Below, one piece after another: positions 22,575 to 34,500 of a stretch of 64,000 nucleotides of DNA. Under the pieces are notes generated by a model. That model saw nothing but the letters and a program-made list of their open reading frames with translations, was not told the DNA's origin and did no database searches. The stretch is from Elephas maximus indicus (lineage: Eukaryota; Chordata; Mammalia; Proboscidea; Elephantidae). Each line of letters opens with the position of its first letter. Position 1 is the stretch's first letter. Location: NCBI RefSeq assembly GCF_024166365.1, contig NC_064842.1:12061001-12125000 (forward strand), in the 5' to 3' direction. Made by a program: the position numbers and the translations under genes.

Positions 22575-22782
22575 TAAAACCAGTGGTCACCAAGCAGATT
22601 CCAGCCCACAGCGACCCCAGGTGTGTCAGAGTAGAACCGGGCCCTGTAGGGTCTTCAAAAGCTGATTTTTGCGGAAGTAGATCACCAGGCCTCTCTTTTG
22701 AGGAGCCTCTGGGTGGATTTGAAGTGCCAACCTTTGGTTTAGCAGTGAAGCGCTTAACCAGTCATGCCACCTAGGGACTCCA
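22575..22782 (-). mobile_element. Type B AfroSINE
   Basis: Reverse copy from AAAACCAGTGGTCACCAAGC to GTCATGCCACCTAGGGACTCC. It abuts an (AT)n run at 22783-22796. Its tail is more diverged than average. Confidence 0.88.
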
Positions 22783-22963
22783 TATATATATATATAAAAT
22801 ATGTATATTTATTATGTATTCCATTAATGATAAGGCCCTTTCAATGAGCATTCCACTCACAAAAGCCTAGGTACTTTGGAAACCACCTCCATTACTTCTC
22901 TTAGCCCCTCTTTGACCCCTGCGTCTTCCCCTCAGGTCCAGGTGCGCAAGACTCCAGAGTGCC

Positions 22964-23925
22964 TGTTGTTGTTAGGTGCTGTTGAGTTGGTTCTGACCCA
23001 AGCGAGCCTGTGTACAAGGGAACGAAATGCTGCTGGGTCCTGCGTTATCTTCACACTCGTTGCTGTCTGAGTCCACCGTTGCAGCCATTGTGTCAATCCA
23101 CCTCGTGGAGGGTCTTCGTCTTTTTTACTGACCCTCTACCAAGCATGATGTCTGTCTCAGGTATCTAAACTGCTATGACAGAAATACCACAAGTGGATGG
23201 CTTTAACAAACAAAAATTTATTATCTAGTTTAGGAGCCTGGAAGTCCGAATTCTCCTGAGAGATCTTCATGTGGCTTGGCATCTCTCTTCCCCCATCTCT
23301 ACTCTGCTTACTTGTTTAATCTTTTTTATATCTCAAAAAAAACTGACTCAAGACACACCCTACACTAATCCTGCCTCATTAACATAACAAAGGTAACCCA
23401 TTCCCAAATGAGATTATAACCACAGGCATAGAGGTTAGGATTTACAACACATATTTGGGGGGGACACAATTCAATTCATAACAATGTTCTTCTCCAGGGA
23501 CTGGTCCCTCCCGATAGAATGTCTAAAGTAAGCAAGACAAAGTCTCACCATCCTCAGTTCTAAGGAGCATTCTGCCTGTACTTCTTCCAAGACAGATTTG
23601 TTCATTCTTCTGGCAGTCCACGTTATATGCAACATTCTTCACCAACACCATAATTCAAAGGCATCGTCTTCTGTCTTCATTATCCAGCTTTCACAGGCAT
23701 ATGAGGCGACTGAAAATACCATGGCTTGGGACAGGTTCACTGAAGTTCTCAAAGTGACATCATTGCTTTTTAACACTTTATGGAGGTTTTTTGTAGCAGA
23801 TTTTCCCAATGCAATAAAAAAATACATATATGTGATTTCTTGACTGCTGCTTCCATGGGCGTTGATTGTGAATCTAAGTAAAATGAAATCCTTGACAATT
23901 TCAGTATTTCCTGTACTTATTATGA
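22964..23925 (-). mobile_element. RTE LINE 3' third, split by an LTR
   Basis: RTE tail from GTTGTTGTTAGGTGCTG leftmost, through GTCTTCGTCTTTTTTACTGACC, then interrupted at 23153-23483. It resumes with TTCTTCTCCAGGGACTGG and the C-terminal coding region (minus-strand frame at 23639-23827 with NLSQAMVFSVASYACESWIM). It is 5' truncated and no intact frame remains. Confidence 0.92.
23153..23483 (-). repeat. Solo LTR (MaLR style) inside the RTE
   Basis: 331 bp, with the TG...CA ends of an LTR in reverse: TGTCTCAGGTATC...CAATTCATAACA. Flanked by ATGTC (23148-23152) and ATGTT (23484-23488), a 5-bp duplication with one change. The RTE text reads straight through if the LTR is removed. It is shorter than the related copies, with a middle deletion. 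Confidence 0.85.
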
Positions 23926-23929
23926 TGTT

Positions 23930-25025
23930 GCTTGTTAGGCTACCTAGTTACAAAATCTTCCTTCCTTGTCTAGTAGAGAAGGGTTAAGGTAAGAGAGGCT
24001 TATAGGGCATCTGGTTTTAGTCGGAGAACTCATGCATATAATCGTGTTAGCCTTTTGACATTCCCTTAATACAAGAAAAAGGAGTCCCATTTTATACACG
24101 GAGTCACTGAAACTTTGGAGGTTGAATGTCACTACTGTCGTAAATAGACAAGAGGTGCACCAAGTCCAAATCTTTAAAGAATATAGTCTGTACCAATCAG
24201 CCTTCCTTGGAAGGTAAACAAAACACAAAGATGGATAGAATGAAGTCCTTTGAAGTCTCTGGGAGAACTATTTCCACAATAGTTTCTCACTGTGAAGAAA
24301 ACTAAGCCACGGAGAATGGAACGCCAGCCAGGTAACTATGGGAAAAGGGACGGGAAGTTGAGTTCCAGGCTTGGGGTACTTGACTTCCCAGGGCATGTGG
24401 GGTCAGTACAGGGATGGAAGGAGAGTAAGCAACAGGTTCTAGCCATAAATCTGAGAGACAGAACCTTGATTTTCAAACTATGCTCCAGGGAACATGAAAA
24501 GAGTGAACCAGCTGCCTCATCAGAGAACTGTGGAGACCAGAAGGGGTGGAGAGTCCAAGGAGGTCATGCTCCAAAGGGCCACTTCACACTTCCACCAGTG
24601 ATTCCACTTTTATCAGGGCTTCCAGAGAAGAGTTTCATTTGAATAAATGGTATCACTGCTTTAAAAGGGGGAAGGGGGAGTATGAGAATCGAATCATTCA
24701 GTTAGATCATGTGCCAACTCTCCCCAAGAAAACCAGGTGAAATTGTGCACTACAGATGACCGAGTAAACCCAATTAAGCCCGTGCATACCTTGCTCATTG
24801 TAAACCACTGCTTAGGTGCTTACTGGGCAGTCCGCCCAACTCCGCCCACTGGAAGTGACTGCCTGAACCACTGTGTTGAAACACTGAGATCACTATTCTG
24901 TAATTGATTAGCAATGCCTGCCACAGCTGGCACTGGAGGGGAAATAACATGATGTCGCTTGTGTGCAAATCCTGTATGAAAGGATTAAATCCTGTATTAA
25001 AAGTGAAGCTCAAATAGAGTTTCCT
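23930..25025. other. Mostly unassigned; no gene
   Basis: A 116-aa plus-strand frame at 24292-24642 has no recognisable motif. Its opening text (GTGAAGAAAACTAAGCCACGG) is MIR-like. Confidence 0.35.
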
Positions 25026-25184
25026 TTTGGGGTGATAAAAAGGTTTTGGAAATAGATAGTGGTGATGGTTGTACAACATTGTGAACATAATTAATGCCGC
25101 TGAATTGTACATTTAAAATTGATTAAAGCGGTAAATTTTGTCATATGTATTTTACCACAATAAAATTATTTTGAAGCTAAAAAA
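25026..25184 (+). mobile_element. Old L1 3' end
   Basis: Blocks GGTGATGGTTGTACAACATTG, GCTGAATTGTACATTTAAAA and ACCACAATAAAATTATT are the common 3' end of mammal-wide L1 families. It ends in an A-rich tail at 25179-25186. Confidence 0.8.
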
Positions 25185-25189
25185 AATAC

Positions 25190-25702
25190 TGTTGTGGATT
25201 GAATTGTGTCTCTCAAAAATGTGTCACCTTGGCTAGGCCATGATTCCTGATATTATGTGGTCGTCCACCATTTTGTGATATGATGTGATTATCCAGTGTT
25301 GTAAATCCTAACCTCTATGATGTTCATGCAGGATTAGAGGTACTTATGTCAATGAGGTAGGACTCAATCTACAACATTAGGTTATATCTTGAGTCAATCT
25401 CTTTTGAGATATAGAAAAATCAAGCAGAGAGGAGAGGGACCTCATTACCACCAAGAAAGAAGAGCCAAGAGTGGAGCACATCCTTTGGACTCATGGTCCC
25501 TGCGCTGGGAAGCTCCTTGACCAGGGGAAGATTGATGACAAGGACCTTCCCCCAGAGCAGACAGAGAAAGGCTTCCCCTGGAGCTGGCCCCCTGAAATTC
25601 GGACTTCTAGCCTTCTAACTGTGAGAGAATAAATTTCTCTTTGTTAAAGCCATCTACTTGTGGTATTTCTGTTATATATGGCAGCACAAGGTAACTAAGA
25701 CA
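25190..25702 (+). repeat. Solo LTR with exact target duplication
   Basis: 513 bp, starting TGTTGTGGATTGAATTGTG and ending GTAACTAAGACA. The 5-bp duplication AATAC is exact at 25185-25189 and 25703-25707. It lies in the A-rich tail of the L1 fragment. No internal retroviral region is present, as expected after recombination between two LTRs. This copy gives the best boundaries for the family seen at 3019 and 3522. Confidence 0.93.
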
Positions 25703-25767
25703 AATACATAGATTAACTACCTATTATACTTTTTATCTCTGGAAATATTCCATTTTTTAAAGTTATG

Positions 25768-26110
25768 TGCTGTTGTTGTTAGGTGCCTTCGAGTTGGTTC
25801 CAACCCATAGTGACCCTGTGTAAAACAGAATGAAACACTGCCCAGTCCTGCGCCATTCTCATTATTATTGTTATGCTTGAGCCCATTGTTGCAGTCACTG
25901 TGTCAATCTGTCTTGTTGAGGATTCCTCTCTTTCGCTGACTCGCCACTTTATTAAACTTGATGTCCTTCTCCACGGACTAGTCCCTCCTGGTAACACGTC
26001 CAAGGTACGTGAGACAAAGTCTCACCGTCCCTGCCTCTAAGGAGCACTCTGGCTGTACTTCTTCCAAGACAGATTTGTTCGTTTTTCTGGCAGTCCATAG
26101 TATGTCTCTT
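25768..26110 (-). mobile_element. RTE LINE 3' fragment
   Basis: Reverse RTE 3' end: GTTGTTGTTAGGTGCCTTCG, ATTATTATTGTTATGCTTGAG, CTTCTCCACGGACTAGTCC, and coding-end text up to GGCAGTCCATAGTATG. 5' truncated near 26110. Confidence 0.92.
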
Positions 26111-27960
26111 ATTTATGGTACTTACTTCATTCTGCTTTATGTTAAAGCTATTTCTGATGGATCTAGCTGTGTCAAATGTTGTGTACTTTATATACAATAG
26201 GCACTCAATAAATGCTTTAATTAAACGGAATTAAATCTGTTCCATTAGATTCATGTCAATAAATAAAAATCATTCCAATGATCAAAATACATTTGTTTCA
26301 TTGGTCTCATGAAATATATTATCCCCAAAACTCTACTCCAATTTCTACTTTGCCCATAAATATTGACACATAACACCTTTTTGATCCATTGTACTCACTA
26401 CAAATAGAAATATAAATACTTGGGATAACTGCATGGGAGTGAACAAAGGCAGAGAAAATAGGTGGTTAATTAAGGAACCAGGGATGTGGTTTGTATTTCT
26501 AAAGCCATAACAGAACAGCAGAGTTACCAGCCCCTTGCCACCATCATGACAACCTCCCCTTTCTAGCGCCGTGTGGAGAGTTTATTTCCAGGCCTTTCCA
26601 AACACGTGAGTTCTCATAAATCATGGCAGCATTAACTGAATCTGTTTAGACTTACAATCTACCACTACAGTGATAACACAAGGGAAAATACTGCAAAATC
26701 CAATGCATTATTGATGCACTCTGTAATGAACGCCCATTCAGTGATTATACTGCCTCCTATTAAAAACGCAGGACAGTATATGTGGCAAGAATTAGGAATA
26801 AATTTGAGGATTTTCTGACTTGAATGCATTGTGGTTGTAACCTTGGGAACATTCACCCACACTCTGTACCCACAATTACCTTATCCTACGTAGTGATTTC
26901 CTGGTGCTTCTCACCCTCTTTCTATAACGCTCTTCCCCTGCCTCTGGGACCAAATCCCTGCTGTGGCCCACCTCAGCAGAGCACCCCTCTCTTACAACCA
27001 GAGGCTTAGGACATGACATGGTGAATTGTGACCAGGTTGGGGTCACAGATGGGATGAAACAGATGAGGTTCCCAAAGCACCTCAGAGAGCTCTGGTGGAT
27101 GGATAGTTTCCAGTAGATTAGCAGGAAGGCACATGGAGAGAGCCACCGCAACAGGACAACTAATGGCCAACAGCCCAACTCCCCTCTACTCCTGCTTTGG
27201 GGCCCCACAATGCCAGCAGATGAACTGCATAGCAGGGTCACTGTGACAGGGACCTGGCTCTCTGCAGAAAGGACTCAAGACGAATCAACCCTAAACACCC
27301 CCTCACCAACACAAATGCTCTGGGGCGTTGCATCCTACCATTCAGACGTCACCCCAACAGGCTACCCTCTTGTGGCTTTTGCCTGCTTTGTGTGGTTCAC
27401 TTTCATGTGTTTTCAGGAATAATTATTTTTGCAGAAAGGAGAGCATGAGACACAATGCCTTGGGATCCTAAAGCCACCAGGATGTGGGCAGGGGAGGAGG
27501 CAGCTTTAGAGACGGGAGTGGTATCATTTAATGAGCAATCTGAGTACTTCCTTAGTAGCTGGTAAACAGGACTTTTAAAAGTTTAATTTGCCTGAAAGCG
27601 TTTTTTTTTTTTTTTTTTTAATGGAACCCTTTTGCCATTTACAATCAGAATTCTTTTTTTCTTTCTAGGCACAAAAGGAGAGAAGAAAGGTAATTCCCTG
27701 CCCTCTTCTCTAACATCTCTCAGACCACAGCTGGTAAAAGGACAGTGACAAGCGGGCCCTGTGTGGATGGAGGTGAAGAGGATGGTGAAGAGCAGTTAAG
27801 AACAGGGAAAGGGGCGCAGGTATTTACATGGCAAAGCTGCTGGCCTGCATGGGCAGGCTGCTACATCAAGCAGGGCCCAGACTAACTCTGTAATGTGCCA
27901 ACAGGAAGAAGCAGGTGCTAGCGGCAAGATATAGCACAACGTAAAAAGTGCCATGTCACA
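26111..27960. other. No gene; poly(T) run at 27601-27619
   Basis: Mostly unassigned. A CAATAGGCACTCAATAAATG block at 26190-26215 is MIR/L2-like. A 19-T run is at 27601-27619. Low-divergence conserved elements could hide here, but a single sequence cannot show them. Confidence 0.35.
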
Positions 27961-27966
27961 CTTACA

Positions 27967-28180
27967 AAGGAGGCCTGGTGGTGCAATGGTTGAGCACTTG
28001 GCTGCTAGCTGAAAGGTCGGTGGTTTTGAACCTACCAGTGGCTCGGCGGGAGAAAAGACCTGGTGATCTGCTCCTATAAAGATTACAGCCTAGGAAGCCC
28101 TATTGGGCAATTCTCCTCTCCCATTAAGGTCACTATGAGTCAGGAGTGCCTCAACAGCACACAGCAACAACAACTACAAA
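27967..28180 (+). mobile_element. Type A AfroSINE, long form (first of three)
   Basis: Head GGCCTGGTGGTGCAATGG, middle block GACCTGGTGATCTGCTCC, tail CACTATGAGTCAGGAGTGCC, then an (AAC)n-like end. Confidence 0.88.
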
Positions 28181-28185
28181 CCAAA

Positions 28186-28362
28186 AACCAACTCTACTGA
28201 GTCGGTTACAATTCATGGCAACCTCATGTGTACCAGAGGAGAACTGTGCTTCACAGGGTTTTCAGTGGCTGATTTTTTGGAGCAGATCACCAGGCTTTTC
28301 TTCTGAGGTACCTGGACCTCCAACCGTTCAGTTAGCAGCTGGGTGCATCTGCACCCACCAAA
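28186..28362 (-). mobile_element. Type B AfroSINE (second of three)
   Basis: Reverse copy from AAAAACCAACTCTACTGAG to GGTGCATCTGCACCCACC. It sits head-on to the preceding SINE. Confidence 0.85.
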
Positions 28363-28365
28363 AAG

Positions 28366-28546
28366 GCAAACCCATTGCCATCAAGTTGATTCCAACTCAA
28401 AGCGACCCCATGGAACAGAGTAGAACAGGCCTATAGGGTTTCCAAGGTGGTAATCTTTATGCAAGCAGACTGCCACATCTTTCTCCCATGGAGCAGCTGG
28501 TAGGTTAGCAGTTGAGCCGTTTTAGCCACTGTGCCGTCTGGGCTCC
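28366..28546 (-). mobile_element. Type A AfroSINE, long form (third of three)
   Basis: Reverse copy starting GGCAAACCCATTGCCATC and ending TAGCCACTGTGCCGTCTGGG. A short gap in the tRNA-like head near 28502 removes part of box B. Confidence 0.85.
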
Positions 28547-28549
28547 TTC

Positions 28550-30005
28550 CATCTGCAGCACCCAGAGACAAAGGAATTCATATAATGACGGCAGAAGTCC
28601 ATGAAACTGTGTGCCGTATTTTGACTGTTTGAACAGAATCTGGGTAACCATTTATCAGAGGGACTGTCGAGGGGAACCCATAGGTAAGAAGATCCTTTCT
28701 TCTCTAAGACTTTTATTCTGTGTGGTCCTCACAGTTTGTGCCTGCTCCAATCCAGAGTCCCCAGGGGAGAGTCACACAGACAAATCTTATCAGAAACCAT
28801 GAATAATCTGAAAACTTGCACTTATTTGGCCGTGAGGAGCTTGTGCAGGATGTATATTTGCCAAGATATCTGCATTTCTTCTTTTGCCTCGTTAGGCCGA
28901 TGGGAGAACAAATCTGCATTTCCTAACCACACCCCAATTTATTCTGACAGGAGGAAATGCTGACACGTGCTGCTGGTGATAGGAAATGGTGGCTGGCTTG
29001 CAGGTGGATAATCAAGTTTAAACATAACAATTAAAGAAAGGAAAAAGAAAAGAAAACCAGTACACCAGGCCAAGAGACAGCCAGGGCTGTGATTCCTGCA
29101 GGGTCCATGGTTTGGGTACTCACAGGTCTTGCTCTAACAGTTCCCTAAAACTGGTCAAAGCGATTCTTGGCACTTTTTTTCTTGCTCTTCTCAGCGTTGA
29201 AATAAAATGCTATTTGCCTCCCCTAAAAAAGAATCTAAGCAGTGAGGAAGAGTAGTGTGTCTTACAATTAAGAAGTTGTATTTAAACACTGAGCAGCAAG
29301 TCTTGAGTGAGCGAGCTCCAAGTCTCACAGATGGGGGAGGACTGGTAAAAGAAATTGCTGTTCAGGTAGGATCTGTCCTTGCCGGTTCCTAGCTTGAAGA
29401 AAGCCAGCGGGAAGAAGAAAAAGAGGAAAAGCAATGACTCCAATTTGTAGACCAAGAGGGGCTGCAATCAGATCTACAAGAAGAAAAATTCCTGGTGCAA
29501 ATGAAAAAATGGCTTTTAAGTGGTTTTTCCATTGTTTTTACTGATGACTCTTCACAAGTATCAAACAGCAGAGGGTGAGAGCAAGGAAGGGGGATACAGC
29601 ATGTGGTAACAGCCAGATATTTCCAGCCTCGGATCTGGGTGACTCTGCCCCAGATAACAGCTCTAGTGAAATGGGGTTTCTCTAGCTAAAGCAAGGGGGT
29701 CAAGTTCTTGCTAGTGAATGGTAAGCCCAGGTGACGCAGTTATTATTTCTCCACTCACTATAAACATTCCGAAACTGGCTTCCATCTGACCTTTACATTT
29801 CTGCTTTACTAAGACACAAAGCAGCTCCATATGGTAGTAGCGAAGGGGAGACGGACAGGCAGAATCATCGCACCTCGGTCCTGTCACCTCTCGCTTGGAC
29901 TTAAGTGACCTGGAAGTGCAGCCCTGAGTTCGTTCTGTGTAGTCCATTTACAGACAGATGGTGCTGGAAGAGCTGGAGCACAAGCAGTGAATTCTCTTTA
30001 CTAAT
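28550..30005. other. No recognised feature
   Basis: Frames of 60-80 aa on both strands without motifs. No repeat was recognised except A/G-rich patches near 29034-29056. Confidence 0.35.
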
Positions 30006-30007
30006 AA

Positions 30008-30345
30008 CCCTGAAACTATTCATTGCTGTTGTTCTTAGTTGCCATCCAGTTGTCCCCCAACTCATGGTGACCCCGTGCACAACAGAACAAAATGCTGCCT
30101 GGTCCTGCTCCATCCCAATAATCAGTTGCAGATCAGACCACTGTGATCCATAGGGTTTTCATTGGCTGATTTCAGAAGCAGATTGCCAGGCTTTTCTTCT
30201 TAGTCTGGAAGCTCTGCTGAAATCTGTTCAGCATCACAACAACATGCAAGCCTCTACTGACAGATGCATGGTGGCTGGGCATGAGGTGAACTGGATGGAA
30301 ACAGGACCCGGGTCTCCTGCGTGGAAAGCGAGGGTTTTCTGAGCC
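30008..30345 (-). mobile_element. Type C SINE (tRNA-Gly-like head)
   Basis: The RTE-type tail comes first (GCTGTTGTTCTTAGTTGCC, GTGCACAACAGAACAAAATG). The body contains CAAGCCTCTACTGACAGATG, then the decayed tRNA-like head around 30300-30342. Same family as the copies at 37447, 46266 and 50471. Confidence 0.8.
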
Positions 30346-30392
30346 AGAAAACTAGTGATCTATTCAGCATTTATTATGCGCTAGGAACAGCT

Positions 30393-30515
30393 GTTACCCA
30401 AAAGGTCGGCCATTCGAATCCACCCACCACTCCTTGGAAACCCTGTGGAGCAGTTCTACTCTGTCCTATAGAGTCACTATGAGTTAGAATCGACTCAATG
30501 GCAATGCATGTTTTC
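30393..30515 (+). mobile_element. Type A AfroSINE, 5' truncated
   Basis: It begins mid-head (AAAAGGTCGGCCATTCG) and runs to the tail CACTATGAGTTAGAATCGAC. The polymerase III A-box region is missing. Confidence 0.88.
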
Positions 30516-30661
30516 TTTAGGCATCAGTCTAACCCCGTTATATGTATTTACTCATCTAAGCTCCTCCACAGTCCTATGAGATATTTAACGCATCCCCTCC
30601 TCATGGACATTTAGGTTGCTTCCAATTTTTTTTCTTAATGAAAACAGTATTACAAGGAAAG

Positions 30662-32191
30662 GCTCACTACCATTAGCCATTAGACAAATGCAAATCAAAA
30701 CTACAGTGAGATACCATCTCACCCCAACAAGGCTGGCATTAATCCAAAAAACACAAAATAATAAATGTTGGAGAGGTGGAGAGACTGGAACACTTACACA
30801 CTGCTGGTGGGGATGTAAAATGGTACAACCACTTTAGAAATCCATTTGGCACTTCCTTAAAAAGCTAGAAATAGAAGTGCCGTAAGGTCCAGCAATCCCG
30901 CTCCTTCCTAGAGAAATAAGAGCCGTCACATGAATAGATATATGCATACCCATGTTCACTGCAGCATTGTTCACAATATCAAAAAGATAGGAAACAGCCT
31001 AGGTGCCCAACAACAGACGAATGGATAAGCAATGTATGGTATATTCACACAATGGAATACTACACAATGATAAAGAACTATGATGAATCCTTAAAAGATC
31101 TCACAACGTGGATGAATCTGGAAGCCATTATGCTGAGTGAAATTAGTCACAAAAGGACAAATATTGTATGAGACCACGATTATAAGAACTTAAGAAAAGG
31201 TTTAAACACAGAAGAAAACCTCCTTTGATGGTTATGAGGGTAGGGTGAGAGGAAAAGGAGAATTCACTAATGAGAGTAGACAAGAATTATGTTAGGTGAA
31301 GGGAAGGACAATACACGATACAGGGGAAGTCAACGCCACCAACTAAACCAAAAGCTAAGAAGTTTCCCAAACACAACCAAACACTTCAAGGGGCAGAGTA
31401 ACAAGGGTAGGAGCCTGGGGACCATGGTTTCAGGGGACATCTACGTTAACTGGCATAACAAAAGTTTATTAAGAAAATGTTCTGCATCCCACTTTGGTTA
31501 GTGGTATCTGGGGTCTTAAAAGCTTCTGAGCAGCCATCTAAGATGCATCAATTAGTCCCAACCCACCTGGAGCAAAGGCGAATGAAGAACACCAAAGACA
31601 CAAGGAAAATATTAGCCCAAGAGACAAAAGGGCCACATTAACCAGAGACTCCCATCAGCCTGAGACCAGAAGAACTAGATGGTGCCCAGCTACCACCAAT
31701 GACCACCCAGACAGGGAACACAACAGAGAGTCACTGACAGCACAGGAGAAAAGTGGGGTGCAGAACTCAAATTCTAGTAAAACGACCAGACTTGCTAATC
31801 TGACTGAGACTGGAGGAATCCCAGAAGACATGGCCCCACAACTCTCAGTCAACCCAGAACTAAAACCATTCCTGAAGCCAACTCTTCAGACAAAGATCAG
31901 ACTGGACTATAAAACATAAAATAATACTCATGAAGAGCGTGCTTCTTAGTTTAAGTAGATACACGAGACTAAATGTGCAGCTCCTGTCCAGAGGAGGGAG
32001 GAGAAAGCACAAATGGACAGGAGCTGGCTGAATAGACACAGGAAACCCAGGCGGAAAGGGGGAGCATACTGTCACATTACAGGGATTGCAACCAGGGTCA
32101 CATAACAATATGTGTATACATTTTTGCATGAGCAACTAACTTGAGCTGTAAACTTTCAGCTGAAGCACAATAAAAAATAAAATTTAAAAAA
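30662..32191 (+). mobile_element. 5'-truncated L1
   Basis: About 1.5 kb. The first 300 bp encode the ORF2 C-terminus (frame at 30616-30837, block [20 protein letters not shown]), then a long 3' UTR to an A-rich end (CACAATAAAAAATAAAATTT). Imperfect target duplication: ACAGTATTACAAGGAAAG (30644-30661) and GCAATATTACAATGAAAG (32192-32209). Compared with the L1 at 51771 it is clearly older (changes through the shared 3' UTR). Confidence 0.93.
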
Positions 32192-32359
32192 GCAATATTA
32201 CAATGAAAGACCAGGATAAACCCCAAGATTTGGGTGTCATGAACCAAAACCCCACTTGTTATTTTCCCTGTCTTACAAATAAGGAAACTGAAGCATAGAG
32301 AAAATAAGGGTTGTGGTTAAAATTTCAAAATATATGGGCAGGTATAAAATAATAAGCAA

Positions 32360-32745
32360 AGTGATACGTTAAAGTGTCCCTCCCCCTTCAGCCCTCAGGC
32401 TATTTGCCAGAGTTAATCACTGCTAAAAGTTTCTTATAAAATCTTCCTTATTTTAAGACTGTCATTCCAGAATATTTTATTCATAAACAAGGATATGACT
32501 GGATAGATGGATGGATGGACGGACGGACAGATGGATAGATAACGTACAAGTATATTTTCTTTATAAAAATGGAATCATAGTAAAACATATATCCCTTCTT
32601 TACTTTGTTAATTGGATATTTTCCACATCAGCACGTACAGATTTACCTTTTTCTCTTTAATAACATACCATACTTTATTTAACTCATTCCCTCTTGATAA
32701 AGACTTAGATTGCTTCCATTTTTTTTCTTAATAAATTAAATAAAG
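32360..32745 (-). mobile_element. Old L1 fragment (minus)
   Basis: The text GCCAGAGTTAATCACTGCTAA, AACATACCATACTTTATTTAAC and AGACTTAGATTGCTTCC is the antisense of an old mammal-wide L1 3' region. A (GATG/GACG)n patch occurs near 32505-32540. Confidence 0.55.
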
Positions 32746-32834
32746 GACCAAGAAAAATGCCCAGGTTTGGGTATCATGAACCAAAACCCCACTTTCTCAT
32801 CTCTTACCTAAGGGTGTGGCAGAATCACAGGTAC

Positions 32835-33083
32835 CTTTGCACTGTCGGACACGAGGTAACATCAGAGGCCGTGTGCCCCTGCTGGGTCAACAAGGCTGTG
32901 CACAGTCAGGCATGAGGTAACATCAGAGGCCGTGTGTTCCTGCTGGGTCACCAAGGCTGTGCACAGTTGGGCACGATGTAACATCAGAGACCCCATGCTC
33001 CTGCTGGGTCACCAAGGCTGTGCACAGTCAGGCACAAGGTAACATCAGAGACCCCATGCTCCCGTTGGGTCACCAAGGCTGTG
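32835..33083. repeat. 61-bp minisatellite, about four copies
   Basis: The motif GTAACATCAGAGRCC recurs at a strict 61-bp spacing (unit phase points 32853, 32914, 32975, 33036). Each unit also has GCTGGGTCAMCAAGGCTGTG. Units 1-2 share GGCCGTGTG and units 3-4 share ACCCCATGC, so there are two sub-variants in order. The period is not a multiple of three, so it is not coding. Confidence 0.95.
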
Positions 33084-33089
33084 GAAGAA

Positions 33090-34320
33090 GCAGCTTGCTC
33101 CTGCGTTTCTGCCAATGAAGGAATCCACCACGCACTCAGATCCCAGTAACAGAGCTGGCCCCCTCACAAAAACGGTGGAAGTTAAACTTTCCCAATACTT
33201 CAGGGCAATAGAGAACAGAGAAATAGAACACCCACATGGATGACCAAAACACAGAATACGGAAATTAGAGTGAAACCCAGAACCCCGCAGGGCCTTAGGC
33301 GAGGGAAGGAGCATCATGTAGGGTAAAGGCAGGCATTCCAGAGTCAGAGGCCCAGGACCCAGAGGCAACTCTGTCCCTTACCAGTGGTGTGGCCTGAGCG
33401 AGAGCCCCCATTTCCTGATCTGTAAAAGGCAGGAAGGAATAATAGTTCAGAGCATACATAGGGAGACTTCATGGAAAATAGTCCATAAAATATTACATAC
33501 TCCCTCTTGCATCCCCAAGTAGCTAGAGGTGTTTGTTACCATCTTGTCTACACACTTCATTCAGGCACTTGAAATCTGCCATCTGGTTCTCCGGTGATGG
33601 AGGATGAAGTTAGGCAAAATCATCCCCATTTTACAGATGGGGAAAGTAGAGCTGTGTGTAAGGGACCGGTGGATATGGTCAGAGCTAAAGGCACTTGCCA
33701 AGGTGAACCAGAACGCTGTTGGCTGCCAACTAGGGGCTCCTTCCAGACATTTCCATACTCATGTTTAAGGTGCAGTGGGCAACAGCACGCCAGTACAACG
33801 CCGTGTGCTATCATCTTTGGTCTGGAGCAGAAGATGTGCCAAAATGGGTCACCATCACCATTATCACGTAACCGTTATTTGTAAACCTATTTCCCCTTTT
33901 TTGGCTACCATGACATAACTTCGCTGGCAATGCTGTTTCCAGTCTGCAATCATTAGCTGGAGACACAAGTTTGGTGGAGCAAAAACCCACAATCAGGCTG
34001 AGTGATAAATGACAGTCTTGTGTCCTTGCCTCTCCTAGCTCGGGTAGTTCGTTGATTGCCAGGAACCGTATCCCAGAGCAGCATGGTCTGTATCAGAACA
34101 AATGAGCACCATCACCATAAGGCAGGGCATGACCAAGGGATGCTCCGCGTGACTAAGCTGCAGAGTCTGAAGACCAAAACCAGCAGGTGGACAGGTAATA
34201 ACCCAAGGCACTCGGTGTGACAACGGATCAGTCTCATAAAGCACGTGCACTGTTTTCCTACACGATTTCAACACCGAATGACTCAACAGCAAAATCACAG
34301 ACTCAGGAGTCAAGCGTCTG
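33090..34320. other. Unassigned with MIR pieces
   Basis: MIR-like blocks lie at about 33365-33445 (plus: CCCCCATTTCCTGATCTGTAAAAGG) and 33610-33700 (minus: CATCCCCATTTTACAGATGGGG). The rest is unassigned. Confidence 0.4.
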
Positions 34321-34321
34321 G

Positions 34322-34500
34322 TTTCTAGTCCAAAGTCTGCCACTTTCTGGCTGTGATATCTCAGGCAAGTCTCTTAACCTCTCTGGGCCAGTTTCTGTAA
34401 AACGGGAGTAAATGATGCCTGGTGTATCCACCTCTGAGATTGTTGGAGACTCAAACAAGATCACTCACGTGACAGTGTCTTTGTGAACTCTGAGGTACGA
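34322..34500 (+). repeat. MIR SINE
   Basis: Sense MIR: GTCTGCCACTTTCTGGCTGTG, CTCTTAACCTCTCTGGGCC, CAGTTTCTGTAAAACGGGAG. Confidence 0.75.

Noticed and set aside
32835..33083. Minisatellite as a repeated protein domain
   Set aside because: The 61-bp period is not a multiple of three and frames are not maintained.
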